A stretch of DNA of 64,000 nt from Apium graveolens (lineage: Eukaryota > Streptophyta > Magnoliopsida > Apiales > Apiaceae), in assembly GCF_009905375.1 (NCBI RefSeq), contig NC_133647.1:52634506-52698505 (forward strand). The letters run 5' to 3'. A model generated the notes under the pieces. That model did not search any database and had not been told where the DNA came from. It worked only from the letters and a program-made list of their open reading frames with translations. The translations under genes and the position numbers were made by a program. Shown here piece after piece: positions 15,253-26,676 of the stretch; position 1 is the first letter of the stretch; every line of letters starts with the position of its first letter.

Positions 15253-18200
15253 TGTAATATATGGGATATATCGTGTAATTATTTTTGCTAATAAATATAT
15301 ATTATGTATGTTCAGTATTTATTCTGTGAATTATTTGTTAAGTGGTATATGTGTTTGGATGTTTAAAAATAATATAAATTGAGTATTTTAATTTTTATAT
15401 GTCCAAAATAAAATATAGATAATTGTCATATCTTCCTATTTATTTTTATGTTAATTTATGATTTTATGGGAAATTTATGGATTTTACAAATTCTTTTTCC
15501 GAGTAATTATAAACTATTTTATAAAATCGGGAACCAGCCGACTTCACCCGTTCTTACGTTTTTATAACCCGAAACTCTTTCGAGAACTCCTTCCTAACCT
15601 AATTGCAATATTTCGAGTATTTTCCATGTTTCGACTTTTTCGATCCGGCGTACGGTTTGTCCTGTGCGGGTCCATGCGCAATATTTTTGATACAAAATTC
15701 GTTTCGGTAATTCAATAAAACTCGCATTTTTGATAAATGTGATCTTTTTATTAAACTATTATAATTATCACCTAGTAATACGTGTAACCAGGCGCTGAGA
15801 CCAAGACCGCAGTACAAATTGTACTAATTTGGATAATAATCCCGAAAACCGATACCGTTTGGATCCATTTTTATAAATAAACGTACTATTTTATATCCGG
15901 AATGATAAAAAAGGATACTAATTTTCTGTAATTATAAATAGCCTTTACCGTATTTTATTTCGTACCAAAAATCATTTGCAAACAGTAATTATATAATTTT
16001 ACAGAGAAAATACATATATTCATAAACATTTCTGAGAATCAAACTACAAAATCAAGGTGTTATTGAAATCTGCTCGGGAAGCTCTAGTAACCAAAACCAA
16101 GTTTTTAAAGTGTTCTATTAGATTCCAGAACTCGTTTTACTGCAGAATCAAAGGTTGATTTTATATATTTTTATTTATTTTCAAATTATTTTGATTAAAA
16201 ATATGAATTTCTGTTCGGATGATTGTTTGAATGATTTGATGCTTGCATGTTGTAGAGCTTGTTTTCCTGATGATTTTGATATGTCATATGACTGATTTGG
16301 AGTTCAATAACATGTAGAGCTTGTTTTCCTGATGTTTTCCTAATATCGAATTTTGAAATTAGGGTTTATAATTCGTTTGAATGTTCTTGATTGAATTTGG
16401 GGGTTTCTTATTTTGGGATAGATAGATGTTCTAGAGGGGTGGGTTGTGTTCCTTATGAAATATGCAATCGATTCGTATAAGTCTTGCAAATCGACGAGGT
16501 CTATAGAGGAGGGAGTTGTCATTTGAAGTTTACGTCGAGCTCGCTGGAAACCGGCGAACTTCTCGGCCAATTTCCGACCAACTCAGGGATTATTAGAATG
16601 AATTGATGGCATGGTTGTGTTCCTGATGTTGTGTAGATGTGATCTGGATGTGGTGATGGCCTGAGCATCTCTAGATCGTCTTCTCCGGCGAAACAAGGGT
16701 GTTATCCGGCGAACCCTGTGAAAATTACAGTTTGGTACCCATACTTTTAAGAACGATGGAGTTTGGTCCCTATAGTTTCTAAATTTTGCAAATAAGGGAC
16801 TCCTGTTTATAAATTATTTAAAAATTATATTTCTTATTTATTTTAATTATAAAAATTCATTTTTAATTACTGAAAATTCCAAAAACTATTATTTTAATTC
16901 CAAAAATTATTTTTAATTAAAAAATAAATCTGAATTAATTAGTGAATTAATTTTAGTTAATAATTAATTAGTTAATTGGTCAATTAATTCAAAAATTAAT
17001 TGATTAATTGATTTAATTAATTATTAATTGATTTTAATTAATTATTTAATTAGATTTAATTATTTAATAATGATTTAAAAATTCCAAAAAATAGTTTGGA
17101 GCTTTAAAATATTATTTTAAATTGTTTTCAAGGCTCAATAATTATTATAAAATTATTTTGAAGCCAAATTTGGCCAATCGAACCCTGTCTATTGCTTTAA
17201 AATTGACCCAACGACCCGTTTTGACTCCGAAAAATGTTTTAAAAATCATATTAAATACCCGAAAGACTGTTCAAGACCCGAGATTTCCTTATAAATGAAA
17301 TTGCATTGATTGTTTGACGTGCTATGTGCTATATGTGACTTGTTTGTTTGACTGTCGGTCTATATGTTCAGTGTTTACTTGTTTTTAGCGTGACTTTCAA
17401 TCCGTTAGTCGGATTTGGGTAAAACGAATGGTAGATAGAAGTGTATACTGAATAGAATCATCAAGGCATAGGAAAGGGAAACAGATTGTCGAGGAGTAGG
17501 AGATTGTGATTGGAAATTGGTGAAGTATAGCAAGCTAGTACCAGGAAAGTGTTCTGAACTTTCTCGAGATATATTGTAGATTATTGATAGTTCTGTTTTA
17601 TATTGCAAGTGCTTTGAAGCACTGAACCCTAAACCTTGATTCCAGTTATTGATCTTTGAACCGTAAACCTTATTCTTTCTGAACCATTTATTGTTAAATA
17701 CCCGAATACAAACCATGGATATACGATACTACTCCGCAAATACATACAAACTAAATACCAACCACTGAATCAAATTGCTTACATATTCAAATCATTGTAC
17801 CTTATGCTTTGAAAGACCAAATCCTTGTAACCTTGAAACTTTCATTCATTTGTTATCCAATTCTTTCATTACCTAACAGCCATTCTTTGAAATTTCCATA
17901 TTGTTCCTTTGTGAAGATTGAAACCATCTCATTATTGGACATCCAATGTTGCTTATGATTCTGTTTATTGCTTTACATTATTTATCCTGTTATTATGATA
18001 GAATTGGATTGTTTTATAAAATTGTGGACCGGATTCGTGGTCAGACCAGATTGGTGGTCAAGTTAGGCCAATGTGTACCTTGGATCTAGTAATTAGAGCA
18101 GAGCTGTGTGCCTTGCTCGGGGTTAATCTGTGACTGATCAGCAGCCTAACCATTGTTTTTAAAATGAAAATATAATATCCAATTCTAAATAGTTAATCAT

Positions 18201-18665
18201 TGTTCACTTGATACCTTAACTCTTTTCACTTGATGATAATTATTCTCAGTCTTGGCAATGTGACTTGTTGAGCTAGTTAGCTCATTTGTGCGATGTTGTT
18301 TATGTTCTTTTCCAGTTAAGAAGGAACCTGTTGGTAGCAAGGATCCCCAATCCAGTGCGAGAGCTAGGGGTCCAGGTTGATCAAATTAAGCTAGCTGACA
18401 GCTTTTGGAATAGTTTAAGTTTATGAAGTTTGTAATAATGTTTAATATTCAGTTATAAGTTTGAATAGTTGGGATTTGGGCGTTTGTAATATAAGTGTGT
18501 GTGTGTGGCTTGTGTGCATACTTTAACCTGTTGCGGTCTGTGTTAGTTGGTAAGTAGGGTCACTGCATATTATTATTATCTTTATTATTGTTATAAGTAG
18601 GTTATAAATAAGGTGTGTATGTGTGTGGACCCCAAACTTCTGACCCGGGTTTGGAGGGCGCCACA
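15253..18665 (+). mobile_element. 3' LTR of chromovirus P
   Basis: It starts TGTAATATATGGG after the polypurine tract and ends ..GGGCGCCACA, about 3.4 kb. Length and start are similar to the LTR of M. It contains a TATA box (15933), a very AT-rich TTAATTAA block (about 16830-17110), and a direct repeat of GTAGAGCTTGTTTTCCTGATG (about 16252 and 16313). ATAGT (18666-18670) is the candidate right-hand target duplication; its partner is outside the window. No real gene lies within; the small ORFs at 15458-17716 are chance. Confidence 0.75.
15933..15941 (+). promoter_or_regulatory. TATA box of the P LTR
   Basis: TATAAATAG, a good plant TATA box, lies about 680 bases into the LTR. Transcription would start some 30 bases downstream, within the LTR as expected for the U3/R boundary. 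Confidence 0.55.
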
Positions 18666-18890
18666 ATAGTCTACTCATTGATCAAGGAAACTTGGATTAA
18701 ACTATGATGAGGATGACACATTACATGCCTCTAGTTTAATCTATAATATTTGGTTAAACGGATTATATTACATTATACATTATTCACAAAAGTTTTAATC
18801 GATCACCGATTCAATTATTATTACTTGGGTAGAAATGATGTATTACTAGATGTCGCTCATTATATACGATTTTAAATTAGTTTTAAAATT
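18666..18890. other. Unassigned AT-rich sequence
   Basis: A short stretch between the P LTR and the next LTR. I see no ORF, RNA gene or element end in it. Confidence 0.5.
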
Positions 18891-19541
18891 TGTTGCCAAC
18901 GTAATAATAACCTATAGGGTCATACACTAAGAATGCTTGCAGGATTATTTAATTTTTAAAATTGGATTTAAATTATATTAAAGTAATTTGAATTATTTAT
19001 AATATTAATTAAGCATGACTTAATTAATTAGATAAATATTGATATTTAAATTTACTAATATTAATTATGAAATTTATTTGTTAAATAATTAAGTGAGACT
19101 TAATTATAATACAAATAGGAATTTCGAATTAATAATAACTCCTAATTAGTTAACAGTTATAATTCATTTTTCTACACTCTATATAATATCTATTGTGTGG
19201 CTGATTTTGGGAAATACTTTTACTAAATCCCTAGCCACCAAGGGAGACGATGGAGAGAGAAAGAAGAAACGAGTTTGTGCTAGTACACATTCAATTCTTG
19301 AGTTCAAGCATTCGTGTGGATACCGATAGAGCGTAGATCGCGAGAGCGGGATGCATGGTGATTGGACAAGCTTTGGATATCCATTAGTCAAGCAATTGGT
19401 AAAACTTCTTAAGGTAAACAATCTGATCTACGAATTAAATATATGTTTTTCGCATGGATCCTGCATTGGGTTTTGAAAATTCTGATTTTTTTACGTTTTT
19501 AATTACTATTTTCGTTGCGTTTATGTGCTCGAAACCCAACA
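18891..19541 (+). mobile_element. Lone Ty1/copia LTR
   Basis: It begins TGTTGCCAACG, carries the CCTATAGGGTCATACAC block common in plant copia LTRs, and ends CGAAACCCAACA. The termini TGTTG/CCAACA are inverted. No primer site follows; instead a SIRE-like internal fragment starts at 19542. The five bases on either side (AAATT and GTAAA) do not match, so it is not a clean solo LTR but probably a product of deletion or unequal recombination. Confidence 0.5.
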
Positions 19542-20321
19542 GTAAAGAGTATCACAGTTTGTATTATAATTTTTATAAACTGAAACCCTCTTTAATTAAA
19601 GCAAAATTTGTTTCTGCATGTATAAATACTGATATTAAGAATGTTAACATAAATTTTGATAAGAAGACTTCTATTGCATATGTTAAGAAGCTTAAAAAGG
19701 CCAAATGATCCAAGCAGGTCTGATCCATAAAAATAATAACTGATTCAAATTGCTGATTGCAGGGTGACAGGAGGAAAGTTCTAGTCTTGGATAGTGGATG
19801 CTCATGACATATGACTGGTTATAAATCTCTGCTATCAGAATTTGAGGAGAAGGCTGGCCCAAAGCGTTTCTTATGGAGATGGTAACTTAGGAAAAATCTT
19901 GGGATATGGAAAAATTAAAGTTGGAAATATCATCATTGAAAATGTAGCTCTAGTTGCATGACTCAAGCATAATCTGATTAGTGTAAGTCAAATCTGTGAC
20001 AGAGGTTACCATGACAACTTTTACAAGGAGTATTGTGTAATTGTCAGTAAGTTTGATGGCAAGATCACATTGACTGGTGTGAGACATGGTAGTTTATATA
20101 AAGCCAGGGTCTTCATAAATTTTGATAATTCGAAAGTTTGTCTACTGAGTAGAGCATCTGTGGAAGACAGCTGGAACTGGTATAAAAGACTTTCTCACCT
20201 GAACTTCAACAATATCAATGAGCTTGTGAGGAAAGATCTTGTAAGAGGATTGCCCAATGCAGTGTTTACTCCTGATGGCATATGTGATTCATACCAGAAA
20301 GCTAAGCAAAGGAAGGTAAAA
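19542..20321 (+). pseudogene. SIRE-like copia fragment S (gag end to pre-integrase)
   Basis: The order matches the minus-strand element D: KEYHSLYYNFYKLKPS (gag tail), then a protease site VLDSGCS followed by a stop and HMTG, then the GAG-pre-integrase segment WNWYKRLSHLNF, RGLP and KAKQRK. There are many frameshifts. The second zinc-binding cysteine of the integrase N-terminal domain is tyrosine (CDSYQKAK; D has CDSCQKAK). The fragment stops abruptly at 20321, where the Athila LTR begins, so Athila inserted into S. The rest of S would lie beyond the missing Athila 3' end. Confidence 0.75.
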
Positions 20322-21763
20322 TGTTAAGTGGCATTTATATCCACTTAGAACGCGTCGTATGGGCTCTAATTGGTGTTTTGTACTCAAGTTGTTTGTGTAT
20401 TTGTTGTGTATTTGTTGTGTTTTTTTTAGTGTTTTGCATTTTAGGGCATAATCAGAAGTAAGGCTAGATATTGCAATATTTACTCTTGGAAGAGTGTTAG
20501 GATGGAGCCTCGGTTGATTTCGTGGAATATTCCAGCATTTGAAGACAATAAAATAAGAAAAATCAAGTTTTTCCAGAAGCTCAGGGCGGCCGCGCTACAC
20601 TTGGGAGCGGCCACGCCATACTCAGAGCGGTCGCGCCATACTTGAGGGCGACCGCGCTAGGTCGATTTTCCAGAATCCTATTTCTAGTAGAATATTGATT
20701 TGCTGGACTTCTGGTCAATTTGGGCTGGTATTTAAAGACCTTTTGAAGACGTTTTTAATAACGAAGAGCAAGGAGAAGACATGAAGAAGACCTAATAGCA
20801 CAAATTCAATGAAGGAGAAGAAGAACTTGTTTTACTTGTGATTCTTTGCTTAAGTTATAATCTTGGATGCTCATTTTTTTATTGTTGAACCTAATACTCA
20901 TGTTAACGTATTTTGTTTTAATTCAATTATTTCAGACTTAGTTTATCTCGGTGTATTTATCATGCTTTCATCAGAGCCCATGGTGACGATAATTTCGGTT
21001 ATGAACTTATCATTATCGTGGGGTTCTAACAAATTTACCTATGGATTTTTATAGTTAATTTGTTTCAATATCTTAGTGTGTGGTGATTTTATGATATCCT
21101 AGTATTGGTTGTGCTTATTCGTCTTATGTGCGTCGCGAACATATAAGATAGCGTGTTAATCTCCATTGAAGCGACAATGAATATAGAGATTTAGAACTTA
21201 CCATGCTAGCATAGGTTCATGTATTTGTTATGCATGATTCGTAGGTAATTTTAACCATCTTACTTTCCCTATATAATCATGATAGATAACTTGTTCATTA
21301 AACCTTTATGTTGTCAAATTCTATAGACATATAGGGTCTCAACATAATTGGTGTCTATTCAGCTTCTATCTCTTTTGTGGATATCCGGTAGTAGGGTATT
21401 CGTACAACAAAAGTTGGCGTTTACTAGTTTCGTGTTATCTGATTAGTTGTCATCACCATTGCATGCTAAGGTTTAGAACAATGACTTTGAATGAAGTAGT
21501 AATGAAGTTAAAATCCCATGTTTGTCTCATATAGTTAATTCAATAACTGTTATTCCCTTAGTTAATGTTTTCTAGTTTAATTAGTATAATCAACATAATG
21601 TTACTTGTCTTAGCATTGAGCGATAGTCATATTATTGTTGCATAAGTGCATAATCTTAAGTTAACCAAAAGAGTCTCTATGGGTACGAATCTGATTTATA
21701 TCTTATAATACTTGCGAACACGTATACTTGCGTGTAATTTTAATGCGTATTTTCGCTCTAACA
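20322..21763 (+). mobile_element. 5' LTR of the Athila-like element
   Basis: It begins TGTTAAGTGG and ends CTCTAACA, with inverted termini TGTTA/TAACA, about 1.44 kb. The inner end is followed by a 6-base spacer and the primer site. The distal 930 bases match the LTR at 1-921. A TATA-like TATTTAAAG is at 20729-20737. A GC-rich tandem repeat sits just upstream of it. Confidence 0.85.
20584..20663 (+). repeat. GC-rich 20-bp tandem repeat in the Athila LTR
   Basis: There are four degenerate copies of a unit close to GAGCGGYCRCGCCATACTT, with starts near 20584, 20603, 20624 and 20644. It is strikingly GC- and CpG-rich in an otherwise AT-rich LTR, and lies about 70 bases before the TATA-like box. 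Confidence 0.8.
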
Positions 21764-21769
21764 AGTTTT

Positions 21770-21786
21770 TGGCACCGCTGCCGGGG
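21770..21786 (+). other. Primer binding site of Athila (tRNA-Asp type)
   Basis: TGGCACCGCTGCCGGGG matches the complement of the plant tRNA-Asp 3' end (TGGCGCCGTTGCCGGGG) at 15 of 17 positions. This primer choice is typical of Athila-like elements. Confidence 0.85.
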
Positions 21787-22007
21787 GCTCGTTGTTATTT
21801 TTAGTTTATGTTTTCGTCATCTCTGGTCGATAAAGTTCACTGACTCGGATATTTTACTTACTTGGGTACTTGTTGTGTTTCAGGTACTCTAGAGGGCATG
21901 TATACAAACACGTTCTCAATATCGTAAAGAAGCACTAGAAGGAGTTGAAAGAGTTAAAGAAGTTTATGAAGAAGTTGAGAAAGGTGAATAAGAAGCACTC
22001 ATTACAA

Positions 22008-24582
22008 TGGGAGATCAAGCAGCGAATACGAAGGCTTTGATGGATTATTCTCAGCCAAAGATCAATGACATCCAGTTTAGCATTATCAGACCAGCCATAG
22101 CGGCTAACACCTTCGAAATCAAGTCTAGCACGATTTAGATGATAGAGAATTCAGTCCAGTATGGGGGTTCTCCAATAGAAGATCCCAACATGAGGGATTT
22201 CATCGAGATCTGCGACACTTTCAAGTTTAATGGAGTTTCTGAAGATGCTATAAAGTTGAGGCTTGTCCTATTCTCTTGAGGGAAAAAGCTAAGTGCTGGC
22301 TACATTCTCTACCAGCAGGTTCTATTGCCAAATGGAAGGGTCTTGCTCAGAAGTTTCTAACTAAATTCTTCCCTATGGCGAAGACGGCTACAATCAGAAA
22401 TGCTCTCACTCAATTTGCGCAACAATCGGGAGAATCGTTGTGTGAGGCTTGGGATCGCTATAAGGAGATCCTTAGGAAGTGCCCTTATCATGGCATGCCT
22501 TATTGGATGATCATAAATTGCTTTAACAATGGTTTGAGAACACAGTCTAGACCCATGCTCGATGCAGCATCAGGTGGAGCCTTATGGGCTAAGAGATACG
22601 ATGAAGCTTATGAGTTGATTGAACTGATGGCTGCTAATGAATACCAGAACCCAAAACTGAGAATGCCTCAAGTCAAGGTAGCTGGAATTCTGGAAGTAGA
22701 TACATCTACTGTTATAGCTGCTAAGCTTCAGGCTTTAACGATGAAGGTGGATTCTTTGGCTAATTATGGAGTTAATCAGATCACAAGTATTTGTGAGCTT
22801 TGTGCAGGTGCGTATGAAATTGAGCAGTGTGGTATTTCTAGTGAATCAGCTCAGTATGTAAGCAACTTTCAGAGGTCGCAGTAACCAGCTCTAGCCACTT
22901 ATCATCCCAACAACCGCAATCATCCTAACTTCAGTTTGAGCAATAATCAGAATGCGGTGTAACAACCTTATCATAGTATGCAGCAAAACAATTCAATCCT
23001 CCTGGTTTTCAACAACCGCAATATGCACCAAGACAACAACTCCAACTTCAGCAACTACCGCATGGAAGTACAAGTCAATCTAATGAAAAATCTGAATTGG
23101 AGGAGTTGACGCTCATGTGCAAGAGCCAAGCGGTGTTTATCAAGACTTTGGAGAATCAAATTGGGAAGATTGCAAATGCCTTGTTGAATCAACAACCTGG
23201 TACACTTCCTAGTGACACATAAATTCTGGGAAAGAGGGAAGCAAAAGATCAGGTTAAGGCAATTACATTAAGGTCTGGGAAGGTTGCGAACCCCGAAAAA
23301 TCTCAAGTTGCAGAATCCGAAGTTGTGGCTGAATAAGATGTTCGGAAGGAAGCCGAGGTGGAACCAAGGAAGAAAGCTGTTTTCAACACTCCTCCTGAGG
23401 GTAATAAAGGGGCAAAACAGGTCTATCCTCCACCTTCTTTTCCTAAAAGGTTATACAAGCAGAAGTTGGATAAGCAATTTTCTAAGTTCTTGGAAGTTTT
23501 CAAGAAACTTCACATCAACATACCTTTCGCTGAAGCTCTTGAACAAATGCCAAGCTATGCGAAGTTTATGAAAGGTATTCTCTCTCGGAAAGTGAAGCTT
23601 GATGACTTAGAGACCGTTGTTTTTACGGAGGAGTACAGTGTTGTGCTTCAAGAAGATTTTTCTTCGAAGCTTAAAGATCCTGGAAGTTTCACTATTCCTT
23701 GCACCATCGAAAAATTGTCATTCAACAAGTATTTATGTGATTTGGGAGCTAACATCAATTTGATGCCTTTGTTTATCTTCAAGAAGTTGGGTTTTCCTGA
23801 TCCAAACTTACATATATGTCCTTGCAGTTGGCCGATCATTTTATTTCATATCCAGGAGGCATTGTGGAGGATTTCTTGGTCAAAGTGGACAAACTCATCT
23901 TTCCTGCTGACTTTGTAATTCTAGATTTCGAGGAGGATAAGAAGATTCCCATAATCTTGGGAAGACCTTTCTTGGCTACTAGCCACACCTTAATTGATGT
24001 GCAGAAAGGTGAACTCATTATGCGAGTTCAGGCTCAGGATCCGACCTTTAATGTTTTTAATGCCAAGAAATTCCCTATTGATGAATAGGAGTACTTTAAG
24101 GTGGAATTGGTCGAATCTGTGGTTACTTCAGAGCTTTATCAATTGCTAAAGTATGATGCCTTAGAGAAAGCCTTGATGGGGGATTCAGATAGTGAAGATG
24201 ATGAAAGTGATGAGCAGTTACAGTATTTGAATGTTTCTCCTTGAAAGTGAAGGCTGGATATGCCTTTTGAATCTCTTGGATTAGAAGAAGTGAAAAATTC
24301 TCCAAAGCGCCTCAAACCATCTATTGAGGAAGCTCCTACACTCGAGCTTAAACCCGTGCCAGAACACTTGAGGTATGCGTTTTTAGGTGATGCATCCAAT
24401 TTTCCTGTTATTATTGCATTTGACCTTTCAGGTAGTGATGAGGAAAAACTCTTGAGAATTTGGAGAGAGTTCAAATCGGCAATTGGATGGACTATAGCAG
24501 ATATCAAGGGAATCAACCATACATATTGAATGCACAAAATTCTGCTAGAGAAAGGAAGCAAACCGTTTGTTGACCAACATAG
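22008..24582 (+). pseudogene. Athila gag and protease, broken
   Basis: The likely gag start is ATG at 22008 (MGDQAANTKALMDYSQ). A TAG near 22137 and a frameshift near 22270 break it. The core capsid region then reads REKAKCWLHSLPAGSI, FLTKFFP and ALTQFAQQSGESLCEAWDRYKEILRKCPYHG (shown in parts) to 22884. Further stops lie in the Q/N-rich linker. From 23260 come ITLRSGK, PPPSFPKRLYKQKLDKQF and INIPFAEALEQMPSYAKFM. The protease follows with CDLGANINLMP near 23735 (DLGA at the active site, as in Athila relatives). After a frameshift near 23810 come FPADFVILD and IPIILGRPFLA. The segment ends in GWTIADIKGI before the insertion site. A non-functional copy. Confidence 0.85.
24578..24582. repeat. 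Target-site duplication, left copy (CATAG) for element A
   Basis: CATAG here is matched by CATAG at 43922-43926. If the insert and one copy are ignored, the Athila reading frame is continuous across the site, upstream of reverse transcriptase. This independently supports the boundaries. Confidence 0.85.
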
Positions 24583-24643
24583 ATTTGGATTTTATATGTG
24601 TAAAAGTGTTTTACCATGCCTCCGCTGCGATTAAAATCCAACA
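24583..24643 (+). mobile_element. Stub of the 5' LTR of element A
   Basis: It matches the terminal 61 bases of the LTR (ATTTGGATTTTATATG through ATTAAAATCCAACA) and is followed by the primer site. Its left edge is flush with the CATAG duplication, so the LTR was already truncated when it joined the target, or was trimmed exactly to it. Confidence 0.8.
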
Positions 24644-24644
24644 A

Positions 24645-24656
24645 TGGTATCAGAGC
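24645..24656 (+). other. Primer binding site of element A (tRNA-iMet)
   Basis: TGGTATCAGAGC lies one base after the LTR end CCAACA. Confidence 0.9.
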
Positions 24657-25214
24657 ATAGGTTGTATGCATATATATCTGTGGTAAAAATTTCAGAATTT
24701 TATGTGCTTGTATGAATTAATTATGATTTTTACAAGTTATATTATGGATTAATTATGTCTGATGAGAAATCGTTTCTCAGAATAATTTTGAATGTTGATC
24801 TGGGTTCTACAAGTGTTGTAGATCGTCTGGGTATTTTTTTTTATAATTTTATGATGTATAGATTTTTTATTATGAATTTTTGAAGTTGTTGCAATTAAAT
24901 TCGTAATTAAATAATCATATATATATATATAAATTGTAAGTATATATATATATATATATTATGCATCTGCTGCTTGTCTGCTGTTGTCTGTTGAAAGCAA
25001 AGCAAAGGTACTGAGTTGACAGGGACGGCGGCACGGAAATCCGTGCGAGAAAAGACGGCGGCTGTTCTGACAGGCGGAGAAATGCAGAAGAAAGGGTGTC
25101 GCACATTCCGGGAATGCGTTACACCCTGTGGCGCATTCACGAAATGCGTTACACCTTTTAATGGCTTAAAAGGGTTGTAACGCATCACCGGAATGCGTTA
25201 CAGGGCTTGTAACG
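24657..25214 (+). other. Leader of element A, first part
   Basis: Untranslated leader with two TA runs (about 24918-24960) and a GC-richer block with repeated AATGCGTTAC (about 25114, 25142, 25191) and inverted GTAACGC. There is no credible ORF. It continues at 37501 after element B. Confidence 0.7.
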
Positions 25215-26580
25215 TGAAAGGCATATGTCATAGCCTACTCGTTTATTCGAGTATTTAACTCAACTCAAATAAGATTGTAATAAGTAAATAGTGGATCAAG
25301 CATCAGAGAGATCTCACAAAGTAACATCTGTCAAAGAATAAAGAAACATTGTTCATCTGCAGACTTGAAGATTCACTGGAAGAAGTTCAAGAATTTGATC
25401 ATGCCTCAGTGATATAAATCAAGATCGTGGATTTAATCAAGTGACAGAGATCTCGTCAAGGTATCATTTATTACAAGGATTCAATCAGAACAACAAAGTC
25501 AAGACATGAAGAAACGTCACGAAAGTTAGTCACTCATGAACCAGACATTACATCGAGTGTCAGCATTGAAGTGGCGGAATTGATTCATAAGTCTCAATGA
25601 CTTTCAGAAGATTGTCAGAAGAATGGATGCTGCTCAGGGTTAGTATTAATTCTCTATTAATTAATTAAGTCATATAATTTAATTAAGAAAATAAATTATA
25701 TCTGCAAGGATTAATTTATTGTTTAATTGAATTAAATTGATTAATTAATTTAGAATTAATATTAAGGATTTTCAGAATGTTAATTGATTAAAATCTGTGA
25801 TAATTCTAAGTAAGACAACTGATTGTACTAGTATGACAATCGGTATGACAATTGATAGTCATACCGAATGTCATGCTAATTCAGTTGATTGTATTGATAG
25901 AATTATTATTTAGATTAAAATCAATTATTAATTCAGTAAAACAATTTCATTTGAACTAATATGACAATCGGTATGACAATCAATAGTCATACCGAAAGTC
26001 TTGCTAGTTCATTTTAATTGTCTTGCTAGCTCTAATAGATTGTCTCACCGAAAGTCTTTCAAGCTAAAAAGGATTGTCATTCCAGTTCTTTTCCTCTCGG
26101 TTGGATTGTTAAATAGAAGCAGAAGCAGCAATTCATGATAATCATTCAATCATTCATTCATACAGAACAAGAGAACTCAGCAGAGAACAAAAGAAAAATA
26201 TTTCATCATCCATCTGCTTATTCAAGATCAAATATTCTAGTTTGTTAATGTTAAATCCAAACCACTAGAATTACTTATCTTGTTCTTGTATATCTATCTA
26301 GCGGATTAAAATCCCTAGAACTTAATCTCAAATCGCTTTTAGCATTTGATCTTTTAATTACAAAAATAGAAAAAGTTCATGTCGAATTTATTCTAAATTT
26401 GTAATAATTGATTTGAGATTAATCCCTTGTAACCGATACCGTAGTTGTAACACCTTTCAAGTTTAATAAAAGTTTTATTTAACTTGAATTTTGTTTCACA
26501 ATTTTATTCCGCATTTTATTCGACGAAACGGTATTGTTTGCATCCAACCCCCCCTTCTACAAACAAATTGGGACCTAACA
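25215..26580 (+). repeat. 5' LTR of element B
   Basis: TGAAAGGCATATG..ACCTAACA, 1366 bp. It contains two hairpin modules in which CGGTATGAC is followed by GTCATACCG (25841-25866 and 25969-25994), and a C run before the end (CCAACCCCCCC). Confidence 0.97.
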
Positions 26581-26582
26581 AT

Positions 26583-26595
26583 TGGTATCAGAGCC
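26583..26595 (+). other. Primer binding site of element B (tRNA-iMet)
   Basis: TGGTATCAGAGCC lies two bases after the LTR end. Confidence 0.92.
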
Positions 26596-26676
26596 TTCTG
26601 ATTAACGTACAAATCAAGATCCTAGACTTTTGTGTTTCTTTCACTTCTTGAATTTTTATTCACTCAAAAATTCATA

